64,000 bases of DNA from Geodermatophilus sp. DSM 44513. GTDB taxonomy: Bacteria > Actinomycetota > Actinomycetes > Mycobacteriales > Geodermatophilaceae. The DNA is taken from contig NZ_CP135963.1 of NCBI RefSeq assembly GCF_032460525.1, positions 3,968,001-4,032,000 on the forward strand. The letters run 5' to 3'. A program made the translations under genes and the position numbers. The number at the start of each line of letters is the position of its first letter. Positions within the stretch are counted from its first letter, which is position 1. Of the stretch, positions 33,693-42,666 are shown in pieces. The notes beneath the pieces were generated by a model. The model was given only the letters and a program-made list of their open reading frames with translations. It searched no databases and was not told the DNA's origin.

Positions 33693-34445
33693 TCAGCCGC
33701 CCGACACGAGCCCCGCCCAGGGGGCCTCGTCCGGAGGGGGGACGCCGGTCCCGAGGAGGTCCAGCGCCAGGACGGCGGCCTCCGGGAAGGTGTCGGTGAC
33801 CGCCCAGGCGGGTGGGGCGTCGGGGGCGGCGGCGTACTCCCCCTGCCGGACGCGGATCGCCCGGGCGCCGACGGCGGCCGCCACGGCGACGTCCTTGCCG
33901 GGCCGGTCGCCGATCACCAGCAGCCGGTCCGGCGGCAGGCCCAGCCGGGCCGCGACGGCCACCAGGCCGGCCGGGTGCGGCTTGCGGACGGCCCGCCCGC
34001 CCAGGGCGTCGGTGACGACGACGACCGGCAGCAGCGCTCCGAGACCGGTCGCGGCGAGCTTGGCCGCCTGGATGGCCGGGGCGCCGTCGGTGAGGCAGGC
34101 CAGCGGCGCCGCGGCGGCCAGGGACCGCAGCGCGGGGGCCACCCCCGGGTAGGGCCCCAGCCGGGGCGGGGTGTGCCCGGTGAAGGCGGCCACCAGCGGC
34201 GGCACCAGCCCGGGGAGGGACGTCGCCGGCACGCCCACCGCGAGCAGCGCCCGGTCGATCGTCCCGCCCCTGTCGGAGCCGGACGCCAGCTCGGCCCGCA
34301 GCGCGGCGTGCACCGCGGCGGCGTCCAGCCCGGCCCGGCCGGCCGCGACGGCGACCGCCGCCGCAGCGGAGGCCAGGTACTCGGCCTGCGGGTAGAGCGT
34401 GTCGTCGAGGTCGACCACCACACCCAGCGGCCGGAGTTCCGTCAC
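33693..34445 (-). CDS. HAD-superfamily hydrolase
   Basis: A 250-aa HAD phosphatase-like enzyme. Motif I is VVDLDDTLY (residues 10-18), motif II has Thr in ACLTDG, motif III has Lys in RKPHPAG, and motif IV is VIGDRPGKDV. A helical cap lies between motifs I and II. The GTG at 34445 overlaps the wecB stop (GTGA), placing it in the polysaccharide operon, where it may dephosphorylate a sugar phosphate. The substrate is not determined. Confidence 0.85.
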   Translation of the reverse strand: MTELRPLGVVVDLDDTLYPQAEYLASAAAAVAVAAGRAGLDAAAVHAALRAELASGSDRGGTIDRALLAVGVPATSLPGLVPPLVAAFTGHTPPRLGPYPGVAPALRSLAAAAPLACLTDGAPAIQAAKLAATGLGALLPVVVVTDALGGRAVRKPHPAGLVAVAARLGLPPDRLLVIGDRPGKDVAVAAAVGARAIRVRQGEYAAAPDAPPAWAVTDTFPEAAVLALDLLGTGVPPPDEAPWAGLVSGG

Positions 34446-35590
34446 CACGGCAACCGGCCGTCGGTGAAGTCCGGCTCGTCGAGGGCCAGCAGGGCGTCGG
34501 TGCGCTCGTCGGCGAGGAGGGCGGCCACCTGCGCGCCCGTGGTCCCGTCGCCGTACGGGCAGGGTGCGGTGGCGGCCCGCTCCTGCCCCGCCGGGGTGGT
34601 GTGCCCGGCTGCGGCGGCCAGCACGGCGGCGGCCGCGCGGTCGTCGGCCAGCCCGGCCAGCGTCGTCGTCCCGGCCTCCACGCCCTCCCAGCGCGGCGTC
34701 GAGCCGCGCAGCACCACGACCGGGACGCCGAGGTAGGCGGCCTCCTCCTGGATGCCGCCGGAGTCGGTGACCGCCAGCCGGGCCGAGGCCAGCGCGCCCA
34801 GCAGGGCGTCGTGACCGACCGGCCCGGTCAGGGTGACCGCCGGGTGCTCCAGCCGGGTGCGCAGCCCGGTCTCCGCCAGCCGCGCGGCGGTGCGCGGGTG
34901 CACCGGGAAGGTGACCGGCCCGACCGTCCCGGCCAGGGCCGTCACGACGCCGACCAGACGGGCCAGGCGCACCGGGTCGTCGACGTTGGTCGGCCGGTGG
35001 GCGGTGACCAGCACGCCGGTCCGCTCCCTCACCGGCACCTGACGGACGCCCCGGGCGACCAGGGTGTCGATCACCGGGTTGCCGACGACGAACACCCGCT
35101 CGGCGGGCACGCCCTCGCCGGCGAGGAACGCGGCCGCCCGCTCCGTCGGCGCGAGGTGCAGCTGGGCGACCGCGGCGGCGACCCGCCGGTTGACCTCCTC
35201 GACGCTGCGCGGGTTCAGGCTGCGCAGCCCGGCCTCCAGGTGCGCGAAGGGCACCCCGGCGGCCCGGGCGGCCAGCGCGTAGGCCGGCACGGTGTTGGTG
35301 TCCCCGAGCGCGAGCACCACGTCCGGCGCGCACGACCGCAGCGCGCGGGACGCGTCGGCGTGCAGCGCCCCGGTGCGCTCGGCGGGGTCGGCCGGCAGCG
35401 TGAACCGGTGACCGGGGACCAGCCCCAGCGCCGCCTGCAGCTCCGGCCCCATCCGCGGGTCGGTGTGCTGGCCGGTGTCGACCACGCTGACCCGGTGCCC
35501 CGCCCCGGTCAGGGCGGTGACCACCGGGGCCAGCTTGACCACCTCCGGGCGGGTGCCGAAGGGCACCAGCACGTGCCGGCTGCGGCTCAT
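34442..35590 (-). CDS. wecB: Non-hydrolysing UDP-N-acetylglucosamine 2-epimerase
   Basis: A 382-aa GT-B-fold epimerase converting UDP-GlcNAc to UDP-ManNAc for surface polysaccharide synthesis. Family motifs are GTRPEVVKLAPV (about residues 11-22), DTGQHTDPRM, LGDTNTVPA, HLEAGLRSLNPRSVEEVNRR and DSGGIQEEAAYLGVP. Length is typical. Its ATG overlaps the stop of the exosortase/ATP-grasp gene (ATGA) and its own stop overlaps the HAD start, so it sits in the middle of a coupled operon. Confidence 0.92.
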   Translation of the reverse strand: MSRSRHVLVPFGTRPEVVKLAPVVTALTGAGHRVSVVDTGQHTDPRMGPELQAALGLVPGHRFTLPADPAERTGALHADASRALRSCAPDVVLALGDTNTVPAYALAARAAGVPFAHLEAGLRSLNPRSVEEVNRRVAAAVAQLHLAPTERAAAFLAGEGVPAERVFVVGNPVIDTLVARGVRQVPVRERTGVLVTAHRPTNVDDPVRLARLVGVVTALAGTVGPVTFPVHPRTAARLAETGLRTRLEHPAVTLTGPVGHDALLGALASARLAVTDSGGIQEEAAYLGVPVVVLRGSTPRWEGVEAGTTTLAGLADDRAAAAVLAAAAGHTTPAGQERAATAPCPYGDGTTGAQVAALLADERTDALLALDEPDFTDGRLPW

Positions 35591-37824
35591 GCCCGCACCG
35601 CCACCGGCGCGCACGGGTCCTCGACGGGGGTGCCGTCCTCGCTGCGGTAGGTCTCGGCGAAGTAGCGGCTCATCGCGATCCCGGGGCGGAAGTCCAGCTC
35701 CGGCAGCGCCTCGCCGCGCACGCCGGCCAGGTACGCGCCGACGACGTCCGCGCCGGCGGCCAGGGTCAGCGGCAGCCCGCCGGAGAAGCGCGGGTTGATC
35801 TCCACGACCGTCGCGGTGCCGTCGTCGGCGACGAAGCCCTGCACGTTGGCCGGCCCGGTCAGCCGCACCGCGGCCAGCGCGCCGGTGACCACCTCCGTCA
35901 CGGCGGCCGAGGCGAAGGTGCGGCCCTTCACCGAGATGCCGGCCCTGGTCTCCTCCCGCCAGCGGGGCACGACGACGCGGACGGCGCCGTCGCGGTCGAC
36001 CAGGGCGTCCGCGGTGAACTCCCGGCCGGTCAGCCGGGTCTGCACGATCAGCTCGCCGTCGGCCCGGAGCGCCGCCAGCACGGCGTCCCGGTCGTCGAGC
36101 AGCTGCACGCCGCGGCTGCCGCGGCCGGCCACCGGCTTCACCACCCACGGGCCGGGCACGCCGGCCAGCCGGCCGACGGACGCCGCGGTCGCCGGGTGCG
36201 GCACGCCCGCGGCGGCCATCGCGCGGGCGAAGGCCGCCTTGTCGCAGCACAGGTCGACGGCGGCGGCGTCCGGCAGCCAAGTGGCCACGCCGGCCGCCGC
36301 CAGCCGCCCGGCGGCGGCGGCCAGCGCCGGCAGCTCCTCGGCGACCGTGCCGACCAGCGCGTCGACCCCGTACGCGGTGCAGGCGCCGAGCAGCGCGTCG
36401 ACGAAGCGGGGGTGGTCGCCGCGCGGCAGCGTGACCGCCGTGTGCGCCAGCGCGCCGCCGGCGGCGGTGCTGTCGGCGTCCGCGGCGACGACCCGGTGGC
36501 CGAGGGCCACCAGCCGGCGGACGACGGCCACGCCGGCCGGGCCGCCCGCCCCGGTGACGAGCACGGCGGGCCCGTCGGACGGCGGGTGAGCCGCGGGCGG
36601 GCGCGGGGAGGGCAGCGAGGCGGTCATCGGTCGTCCTGGGTCGTCGGGGCGGACCGGGGCCGGTGGCACCGGGGGTCGCCGGGGCGGCGCGGCGCGCGAG
36701 AGCCGCTCGGTGGGTGCCTCGGCCGGGTCGGGGGCGGCCGGGTCGGGGGCGGCCGGGCCGGGGGCGGCCGGGCCGGGGGCGGTGTCCCGCTCGGGGTGCT
36801 GCAGCAGCCAGGCGCGCGCCCACAACCGCAGCGCCGCCACCCGGGGGGAGGTCACCGGTTCCCACTGGCGGGCGGCGATCGCGGCGGCGAGCGCGTCGAG
36901 CACGGCCGGGTCCTCGTCGTAGGTGGCCACCGCGACCAGGGACGCGGCGTGCGCGCCGAGTCCGTCGGCGGCCAGCGCGCGCACCCGCGCGGCACGCTCG
37001 GCCGACGGCAGGTGACCGATGCGGTAGTCGATGCGGCCGGCCTCGCGGCGCGCGCCCATCCACCGGGCCACCCGGGTGGGCAGCATGTAGCGGTACACCA
37101 GGCCGGTCAGGTTGACCCGCCGGGTGGCGGTGCGGACGTCGTCGTCGGCCGGCCGGTAGCCCAGGCCGGGCCGGGCCCAGCTGTCCGGACGGCGGGCCGT
37201 GTGCCGGCCGGCGACGTCCTGCTCGGCGCGCTCGGCGGCGGGCAGGGTGAGGCAGACCATCAGCAGGAACCCGCCGAGGGTGGCGGCGAGGTTCCACACC
37301 GTCCCGACCCAGTCGTGGAAGAGCACCAGGGCCGGGGTGCCCCACACCAGGCCGGCGACGGTGGAGCCGACCAGCCGCAGGTGGTTGAGCACCAGCAGCG
37401 CCGCGACGGCGACGACCAGCCCGGCGACCGCGTGCTGGCGGCGGCCGCGCAGCACCACGGCGGTCAGCGCGGTGAGCCCGAGGACGGACAGGATCGCCGA
37501 GCAGGACTCGGTGACCTCGGCCAGGATGATCTCCCCGTCGGGGCGGAAGACCAGGACGTGGCGCTCCAGCGAGCCCGACACCGAGTCGACGCCGACCCAG
37601 CCCAGCACGGCGGCCACCCAGCGGGCCTCGTGCACCTGCAGGAGGTCCGCGCCGTAGCGGAAACCGACCGCGCAGATGACCACGGCCAGGGCGAGGTCCA
37701 GCAGCACCGGCAGCAGCCGGCGGCCGCTGCGCCGCGGACGGCGGGGACGCCGGGGCCGCCCGGCGCGGTGCCTCCCCCGGTCCGTCACCACCGCCGCCAC
37801 CGCCGTCGTCGTCACCGTCGCCAC
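35587..37824 (-). CDS. Exosortase-like membrane domain fused to an ATP-grasp domain
   Basis: A 745-aa open frame with no internal stop. Residues 35-200 are a multi-helix domain with the exosortase/archaeosortase triad pattern: Cys in EVTESCSAILSVLGL, Arg in LNHLRLVG and His in LFHDWVGTVWN. A soluble helical region and a Pro/Ala linker (APGPAAPDPAAPDPAEAP) follow. Residues 400-745 form a CarB-like ATP-grasp ligase (LVTGAGGPAGVAVVRRL, then WVVKPVAGRGSRGV and VVEINPRFSGGLPL). An internal ATG at 36627 with AGGA upstream could also yield the ATP-grasp alone. The GTG start directly abuts the glycosyltransferase stop. Likely role: joining or processing of an envelope polymer or protein. Confidence 0.8.
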   Translation of the reverse strand: MATVTTTAVAAVVTDRGRHRAGRPRRPRRPRRSGRRLLPVLLDLALAVVICAVGFRYGADLLQVHEARWVAAVLGWVGVDSVSGSLERHVLVFRPDGEIILAEVTESCSAILSVLGLTALTAVVLRGRRQHAVAGLVVAVAALLVLNHLRLVGSTVAGLVWGTPALVLFHDWVGTVWNLAATLGGFLLMVCLTLPAAERAEQDVAGRHTARRPDSWARPGLGYRPADDDVRTATRRVNLTGLVYRYMLPTRVARWMGARREAGRIDYRIGHLPSAERAARVRALAADGLGAHAASLVAVATYDEDPAVLDALAAAIAARQWEPVTSPRVAALRLWARAWLLQHPERDTAPGPAAPGPAAPDPAAPDPAEAPTERLSRAAPPRRPPVPPAPVRPDDPGRPMTASLPSPRPPAAHPPSDGPAVLVTGAGGPAGVAVVRRLVALGHRVVAADADSTAAGGALAHTAVTLPRGDHPRFVDALLGACTAYGVDALVGTVAEELPALAAAAGRLAAAGVATWLPDAAAVDLCCDKAAFARAMAAAGVPHPATAASVGRLAGVPGPWVVKPVAGRGSRGVQLLDDRDAVLAALRADGELIVQTRLTGREFTADALVDRDGAVRVVVPRWREETRAGISVKGRTFASAAVTEVVTGALAAVRLTGPANVQGFVADDGTATVVEINPRFSGGLPLTLAAGADVVGAYLAGVRGEALPELDFRPGIAMSRYFAETYRSEDGTPVEDPCAPVAVRA

Positions 37825-39252
37825 CTAGGCCGCCGTCCCGGCCGGGGTGACCACGGGCGGGTCGACCCGCACCGTCGAGGTGGCGCCGGACCGCGAGGTC
37901 TTCACCCAGGTGTAGGGGCGGCCGAGCATGCCGTCGAGGTACGCGCGGGTGGTGATCCAGATGGACAGCGCGAACGCGGGCAGGAAGCCCAGCAGCCGCC
38001 ACGCGGCCCGCCGCTCCACCCGCCCGACGAGCAGGCCCACCGACAGCTCGGCCAGCGGGCCGACGAACAGCAGCATCGACAGCGGCAGCAGCGCGACGAC
38101 CGGCAGGTCCCCGATGCCGAACGCGCGCAGCACGGTGAGCAGCAGGCCCAGGCCGCTGAGCAGCGGCACGTGGTAGACGAGCAGGAACAGCACCGTCTCG
38201 ACCTTCTCGACCAGCGAGAGGTACGGGGAGCGCACCAGCGGGCGCCAGTAGTCGCGGAAGCACTTCTGGTGGCCCCGGGCCCAGCGGTACCGCTGCTTCC
38301 AGAACCGCTGCGTGCTGACCACCGCCTCCTCGAAGTCGACGGCGGACAGGTCGTAGCGCACCCGCTGGCCGGCCATGAGCACCCGCAGCGTGAGGTCGGT
38401 GTCCTCGGTCACGGTGTGCGGGTTCCACCCGCCGAGGCCCCGGAGGGTGGACATGCGCACCGCGCAGTTGGCCCCGCCGTAGGCGGGCAGCTCGAACAGC
38501 GCCTGCCGGCCGTACTCGTTGACCAGGTACCCGGAGAGGAAGTCGACGAAGACGGTCGAGGCCATCGAGGAGTCCCGGCCGTTGCGGATCACGCAGCGGC
38601 CCATCACCGCGCCCACGACCGGGTCGCGGAAGTGGCGGACCAGCCGGCGCACCGCCGTCGGGTCGGGCTCGTGGTCGGCGTCGAAGACGACGGCGACGTC
38701 CGCGTCGACCAGGTGCAGGGCGTCGTTGAGGGCGCCGGACTTGCCGCCGCCGGAGCCCGGCGGGCGGTGCAGCACGCGCAGCCGCGGCTCGCGGTCGGCC
38801 CAGGCGTCCAGCCGGGCGCCGGTGCTGTCCTCGGAGCCGTCGTCGACGACGACCAGGGTGAGCCGGTCGGCGGGGTAGTCCAGCGCGAGCAGCGCGGTGA
38901 CCATCCCGTCGACGACGAGCTCCTCGTTCTTGCAGCCGACGAAGACCGCGACCGAGGGCGTCCAGCTGTCCAGCCCGACGTCGGCGGCCAGCATGTCGTG
39001 CTCGGCCCAGCGGGCGGCGGCGACCGCGAAGGCCAGGTGCCGGCAGAAGTACACGCCGAAGACCACGTTGAGCACACCGCCGACGACACCGAGGGTGGCG
39101 TCCGGGCCGTACAGCAGCGCCACCATCGCGAAGCCGCAGGCGTAGGCCAGCAGGACCAGCGGCCGCCCCTCGGGCCGGCCCGCGTGCGGGTCGACGGGCG
39201 GCGCGTCCGCCGGGGCGACGGTGACCGCCGGGAGGGTCGTCGCGCGGACCAC
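37825..39252 (-). CDS. Membrane glycosyltransferase family 2
   Basis: A protein of about 475 aa with two N-terminal helices, a cytoplasmic GT-A domain and several C-terminal helices, as in processive synthases of the cellulose/hyaluronan/poly-GlcNAc type. Motifs: VVVDDGSEDSTG, the DxD-like VFDADHEPD, the TED in HTVTEDTDLTLR and QRYRWARGHQKCF (the Q/RxxRW acceptor motif). It probably polymerises a UDP-sugar while extruding the chain. Two GTG codons (39261 and 39252) are possible; GGGGAG spacing favours 39252. First gene of the leftward polysaccharide operon. Confidence 0.88.
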   Translation of the reverse strand: MVRATTLPAVTVAPADAPPVDPHAGRPEGRPLVLLAYACGFAMVALLYGPDATLGVVGGVLNVVFGVYFCRHLAFAVAAARWAEHDMLAADVGLDSWTPSVAVFVGCKNEELVVDGMVTALLALDYPADRLTLVVVDDGSEDSTGARLDAWADREPRLRVLHRPPGSGGGKSGALNDALHLVDADVAVVFDADHEPDPTAVRRLVRHFRDPVVGAVMGRCVIRNGRDSSMASTVFVDFLSGYLVNEYGRQALFELPAYGGANCAVRMSTLRGLGGWNPHTVTEDTDLTLRVLMAGQRVRYDLSAVDFEEAVVSTQRFWKQRYRWARGHQKCFRDYWRPLVRSPYLSLVEKVETVLFLLVYHVPLLSGLGLLLTVLRAFGIGDLPVVALLPLSMLLFVGPLAELSVGLLVGRVERRAAWRLLGFLPAFALSIWITTRAYLDGMLGRPYTWVKTSRSGATSTVRVDPPVVTPAGTAA

Positions 39253-39483
39253 CGTCGCCACCTCCCCACCCTGCTGCGCCGTGCGGGCGCGCGGACGCGC
39301 CACCGGATGCCATCGGCACCGGGCGCCCCCGTCTTGAGCCGACGCCCCCGCCGCGCCACGGGCACCACGGGGGCGCCTGCCCCGCCGGGGTGAGCGCGCC
39401 GCCGGCGGCTCAAGGGCGGTGGCGTCCGTGTCGTTGCGCACGGGACGTCAGCGGGAGCCGACGGAGACCAGGAGGTGGTGGGC

Positions 39484-41073
39484 GTGCCGGGTCCGGGGAG
39501 CGGCACGGGGACGCCCGCCGCGCTGCGCTCCACCGTGGCCCGGGAGGCCGCGGTGGTGGTGGCGCTGACCGTCCTCGTCGCGGTCGCCAGCGCGGCGGCC
39601 GACCTGCCGGGACGGATCGCGCAGTGGTCGCGGTCGACCGTCGGGCCGCTGGACGACGCCGTCCTGCTGCTGGCCGTCTCGCACGTGTTCATGCTCGTGT
39701 TCGGGTCGCGGCGGGCGCGGGACCTCAAGGCCCAGTCCGCCCGCCGGGAGCAGGCCGAGCGGGAGCTGCGCGAGCGCGCCCGCACCGACCCGCTCACCGG
39801 ACTGCTCAACCGCGCCGGCCTGGCCGAGGAGCTGGGCGCGGCGGTCGGGCCCGCGGCGGCCGGGGGCTCGCGGCCGGCCGTCGTCCTGCTCGACCTCGAC
39901 CGGTTCAAGGAGGTCAACGACACGCTGGGCCACGCCGTGGGCGACGCGCTGCTGCGCGCCGTGGCCGGACGGCTGACCGCCGAGCTCAGGTCCGACGACG
40001 TGCTGGCCCGCCTCGGGGGCGACGAGTTCGTCGTGCTGCTGCGCGACGCGGACCCGGACGCCGTCCGGCACGCCACCGACCGGCTGCTGGCCGCGCTGCG
40101 CCGACCGTTCGACGTCGACGGGATGGTGCTGGAGGTCGACGGCAGCCTGGGTGTGGCCACCGCGGGCACCGACGCGGCGGAGCTGCTGCGCGCCGCGGAC
40201 GTCGCCATGTACGCGGCCAAGGCCGACCGCAGCGGCGTCGTCGTCCACACGCCCGCGCTGGACCGGCACGGGCCCGCGCGGCTGGGTCAGTTCGGTGACC
40301 TGCGCCGCGGGATCCGCGACGGCGAGCTGCAGGTGCACTACCAGCCCAGGGCCACGCTGGCCGACGGCCGGGTCGTCGGGGTGGCGGCACTGGTCCGGTG
40401 GGCACACCCGCAGCGGGGGCTGCTGCCCCGGTCGGAGTTCATCGGCCTGGCCGAGGCCACCGGCCTGGTCCGGACGCTCACCGACGTCGTCCTCGCCCGC
40501 GCGCTCGCCGACTGCCGCGACTGGCGGGCAGCCGGGCGGGAGCTCACCGTGGCGGTGGACCTGTCCGCCCGCGTGCTGCTCGACCCCACCCTGCCCCGCC
40601 GGGTCGCCGCGCTGCTGGCCGAGCACGGCCTGCCGGCCGGTTGCCTGGAGCTGACGGTCACCGGGAGCGCGGGGGTGCCTGACCCGGCGCAGGCGCTGGA
40701 CGTCCTGCGGCAGCTGCGCGGGCTCGGCGTGACCCTCTCCGTGGGCGACGACGGCACCGGGCACGCCTCGCTGTCCTCCCTCAGCCGGCTGCCGGTGGGC
40801 ACGCTGAGGATCGACCGGTCGTCCACCACCACCATGGACGTCGACGGCACCGCGCACGTGATCGTGCGCAGCACCATCGAGCTGGCGCACGCCCTGGGCC
40901 TGCGCGTGGTCGCCGAGGGGGTGGAGACGGCGCGCACCTGGCAGCGACTGCGCGCGCTGGGCTGCGACGAGGCCCAGGGCTCCTGGCTGGCCCGGCCGGC
41001 ACCGGCCGCGGACGTGCTCGCGCAGGTGGCCGCGGCCGAGTCACGGACCGGCGTGCCCGCCCGCTCCGGCTGA
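39484..41073 (+). CDS. GGDEF protein with degenerate EAL domain
   Basis: A 529-aa membrane signalling protein. Two N-terminal helices (about residues 20-40 and 57-72) and a short coiled coil lead to a GGDEF domain with intact DLDRFKEVND and RLGGDEFVVLL, so diguanylate cyclase activity is expected. The EAL domain has lost most catalytic residues: the EAL Glu is Ala (VAALVRW), the Asn is Asp (VDLSARVL), the ELTE Glu is Val (LELTVTG), the first Asp of the metal pair is Gly (VGDDGTG) and Lys is Arg (LRIDRS); only AEGVET remains. It is therefore probably a sensor or inactive module. The start at 39484 follows AGGAGG by eight bases. Confidence 0.88.
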   Translation: MPGPGSGTGTPAALRSTVAREAAVVVALTVLVAVASAAADLPGRIAQWSRSTVGPLDDAVLLLAVSHVFMLVFGSRRARDLKAQSARREQAERELRERARTDPLTGLLNRAGLAEELGAAVGPAAAGGSRPAVVLLDLDRFKEVNDTLGHAVGDALLRAVAGRLTAELRSDDVLARLGGDEFVVLLRDADPDAVRHATDRLLAALRRPFDVDGMVLEVDGSLGVATAGTDAAELLRAADVAMYAAKADRSGVVVHTPALDRHGPARLGQFGDLRRGIRDGELQVHYQPRATLADGRVVGVAALVRWAHPQRGLLPRSEFIGLAEATGLVRTLTDVVLARALADCRDWRAAGRELTVAVDLSARVLLDPTLPRRVAALLAEHGLPAGCLELTVTGSAGVPDPAQALDVLRQLRGLGVTLSVGDDGTGHASLSSLSRLPVGTLRIDRSSTTTMDVDGTAHVIVRSTIELAHALGLRVVAEGVETARTWQRLRALGCDEAQGSWLARPAPAADVLAQVAAAESRTGVPARSG

Positions 41074-41122
41074 GCGGAGGGGCTCAGCCGCGACCGCGCG
41101 CGGCGCTCCCGGGGTCGGCGTG

Positions 41123-41866
41123 TCAGGGAGTCGACGCCGACCGCTGGGTGGCGGTCACCAGGTGGCAGTTCGACGTCCCGACCGGGGTGACGGGGAAGCC
41201 CATTTCGGTGAGCACCTCGGCGATCGCGGCGCTCATCGTCCGCTGCACCGCCGTCTCCAGCTCAGGGCCGTGGACCCGGTCGACGCTGATCCGGTCGTGC
41301 TGGCGCCAGGTGACCAGGATGCCGCGGCCGCCGGGGTCGGGCACCAGGCACACGCCGCCGGCGGCGTCGTCGTCCGTGCTGTCGTGCAGGGTCAGCCCCG
41401 CCTCGAGCAGGGCGGCGCTCACCTCGACCAGCAGCGTGGTGAGCGTGTCGGAGTCGGTCAGCAGCCCGTCCCAGTCGTCGGTCAGCCGGTCCAGCTGGCG
41501 GCCGAGCTCGACCAGCCAGGCCTGCTCCTGCGGGGACTGGCGCCGCGCGACACCGCCGGTGGGCCCGCACACGCCGTACACCCGGTGCACCGAGTCCGAC
41601 AGCTGGGCGGACAGCGCGGTCCAGTCCGCCTCGATCCGGTCGGGGAAGGGTCCGGCCACGACGGCCGACCCGTCCACCAGCCACCAGCCGGCGCGCTGGC
41701 CTGCGGGGTGGGCCGCGCGGCCGGCGGCCTGCGCCTGCTGCTCCCGGGCCGCCGACGCGTGGTCGCGCTCCACCTCGAGGCGGGTGGTCGACGTCCTGCC
41801 CAGCCACACGATCAGCCCGAGCAGCACGAGGAGGGCCAGCCCGGCCTCCGTCGCCTCCAGCGTCAC
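41123..41866 (-). CDS. Membrane-anchored hypothetical protein
   Basis: A 247-aa protein with one N-terminal transmembrane helix (ALLVLLGLIVWLG), then a coiled-coil-like stretch (TTRLEVERDHASAAREQQAQ) and a soluble domain of unknown type ending near VTATQRSASTP. No family is recognised. The GTG at 41866 overlaps the stop of the small repeat-containing gene (GTGA), so three small leftward genes (42235 to 41123) appear to form an operon. It converges on the GGDEF gene. Confidence 0.65.
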   Translation of the reverse strand: MTLEATEAGLALLVLLGLIVWLGRTSTTRLEVERDHASAAREQQAQAAGRAAHPAGQRAGWWLVDGSAVVAGPFPDRIEADWTALSAQLSDSVHRVYGVCGPTGGVARRQSPQEQAWLVELGRQLDRLTDDWDGLLTDSDTLTTLLVEVSAALLEAGLTLHDSTDDDAAGGVCLVPDPGGRGILVTWRQHDRISVDRVHGPELETAVQRTMSAAIAEVLTEMGFPVTPVGTSNCHLVTATQRSASTP

Positions 41867-42045
41867 GACTGCTCTCCTCCGTGCTGCGGTCCGGCTGCCG
41901 GGGTGGCAGTGGACGGGGTGGTCATCCGGGTGGTGGTACGGGCGGTGCTCGTGCGGGCGGTGCTCGTGCGGGCGGTGCTCGTGCGGGCGGTGCTCGTGCG
42001 GGCGGTCGTCACGGGGGCGGCGGGCCCGCGGGCCTCACCAGGCAC
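41863..42045 (-). CDS. Small protein with ARTST tandem repeats
   Basis: A 60-aa, low-complexity protein whose centre is four to five copies of ARTST encoded by a perfect 15-bp tandem repeat (41945-42004). It is flanked by PGEARGPAAP and a Thr/Pro-rich tail. It overlaps both neighbours (start within the upstream gene, stop in the next start), so translation is plausible although a function is not evident. Repeat number may vary between strains. Confidence 0.5.
   Translation of the reverse strand: MPGEARGPAAPVTTARTSTARTSTARTSTARTSTARTTTRMTTPSTATPAAGPQHGGEQS
41945..42004. repeat. Four perfect 15-bp tandem repeats (coding)
   Basis: The unit GTGCTCGTGCGGGCG (plus strand) occurs four times without mismatch, with a degenerate fifth unit on one side. 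It encodes ARTST on the minus strand. The unit length, a multiple of three, preserves frame when copy number changes. Confidence 0.9.
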
Positions 42046-42235
42046 GCCAGGCTCCGCCCGGGCCGGCGCCCCAGTCGGTGGCCCACCGCAGCCAGGAGCG
42101 CACCCGGCCGCGGATCTCGGCCCGGTGGGCGCCGGTCCGGCGGGGCACGTCCGCGGCGTACAGGTCCATCAGCAGGCCCAGGCCCTCGTCCGTCGGTCTC
42201 GAGAAGCGCAGCTGGGGTGCAGAAGGCGTACTCAC
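42035..42235 (-). CDS. Small hypothetical protein
   Basis: A 66-aa protein beginning VSTPSAPQLRFSRPTDEGLG, with a helical middle (LLMDLYAADVPRRTGAHRAEIRG in pieces) and a Trp-rich end (WLRWATDW). GAGGAGACCCGC precedes the GTG at 42235. First gene of the three-gene leftward set. No family recognised. Confidence 0.55.
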   Translation of the reverse strand: MSTPSAPQLRFSRPTDEGLGLLMDLYAADVPRRTGAHRAEIRGRVRSWLRWATDWGAGPGGAWRAW

Positions 42236-42381
42236 GCGGGTCTCCTCATGGTGTGCCGCCGCGGTGGGTGGGTGTCGCGACAGGCGGAAACGTAGGTCCG
42301 GACGCCGTGGTTCTCGGCTCGCCGAACGTCCTGGTACGGGCCTCGTCACGAGATCGTTGTGCACCCTGGGAAGGGGGATCG

Positions 42382-42591
42382 GTGACCCGTTCCCCGCTGC
42401 ACCGTCAAGTCGACTTCTCCCCCGTCCCCGCGCGCGGAACGGCGGTCACCGGCCGCCGATCACCACTCCGGCGGCGCGACCACCGGCATGTCGGACCGCC
42501 GGGGCTCCGCGGTGTCGAGAACCGGGGACCGGCCCAGCGGGACCACCTGACCCGCCAGGCGGCGCGGCTCAACGCCCGCCGCGGCCGCTGA
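42382..42591 (+). CDS. Possible small basic protein
   Basis: A 69-codon frame starting with GTG after AAGGGGGATCG and ending LTRQAARLNARRGR. It is Arg-rich and has no known domain. It is the only plausible gene in the 431-bp stretch between 42235 and 42667. Support is limited to the start context and the natural-looking C-terminus. Confidence 0.3.
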   Translation: MTRSPLHRQVDFSPVPARGTAVTGRRSPLRRRDHRHVGPPGLRGVENRGPAQRDHLTRQAARLNARRGR

Positions 42592-42666
42592 CGAGCCGGG
42601 ACCGATGAGATCGTCCGCACCTGCCGGTCGGAGCTCCCGGACCGGGGTCACGGACCAGGAGGACGC

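Noticed and set aside
41945..42004. Short repeats as a CRISPR array
   Set aside because: Direct tandem 15-bp units with no spacers, inside a coding frame; no cas genes.
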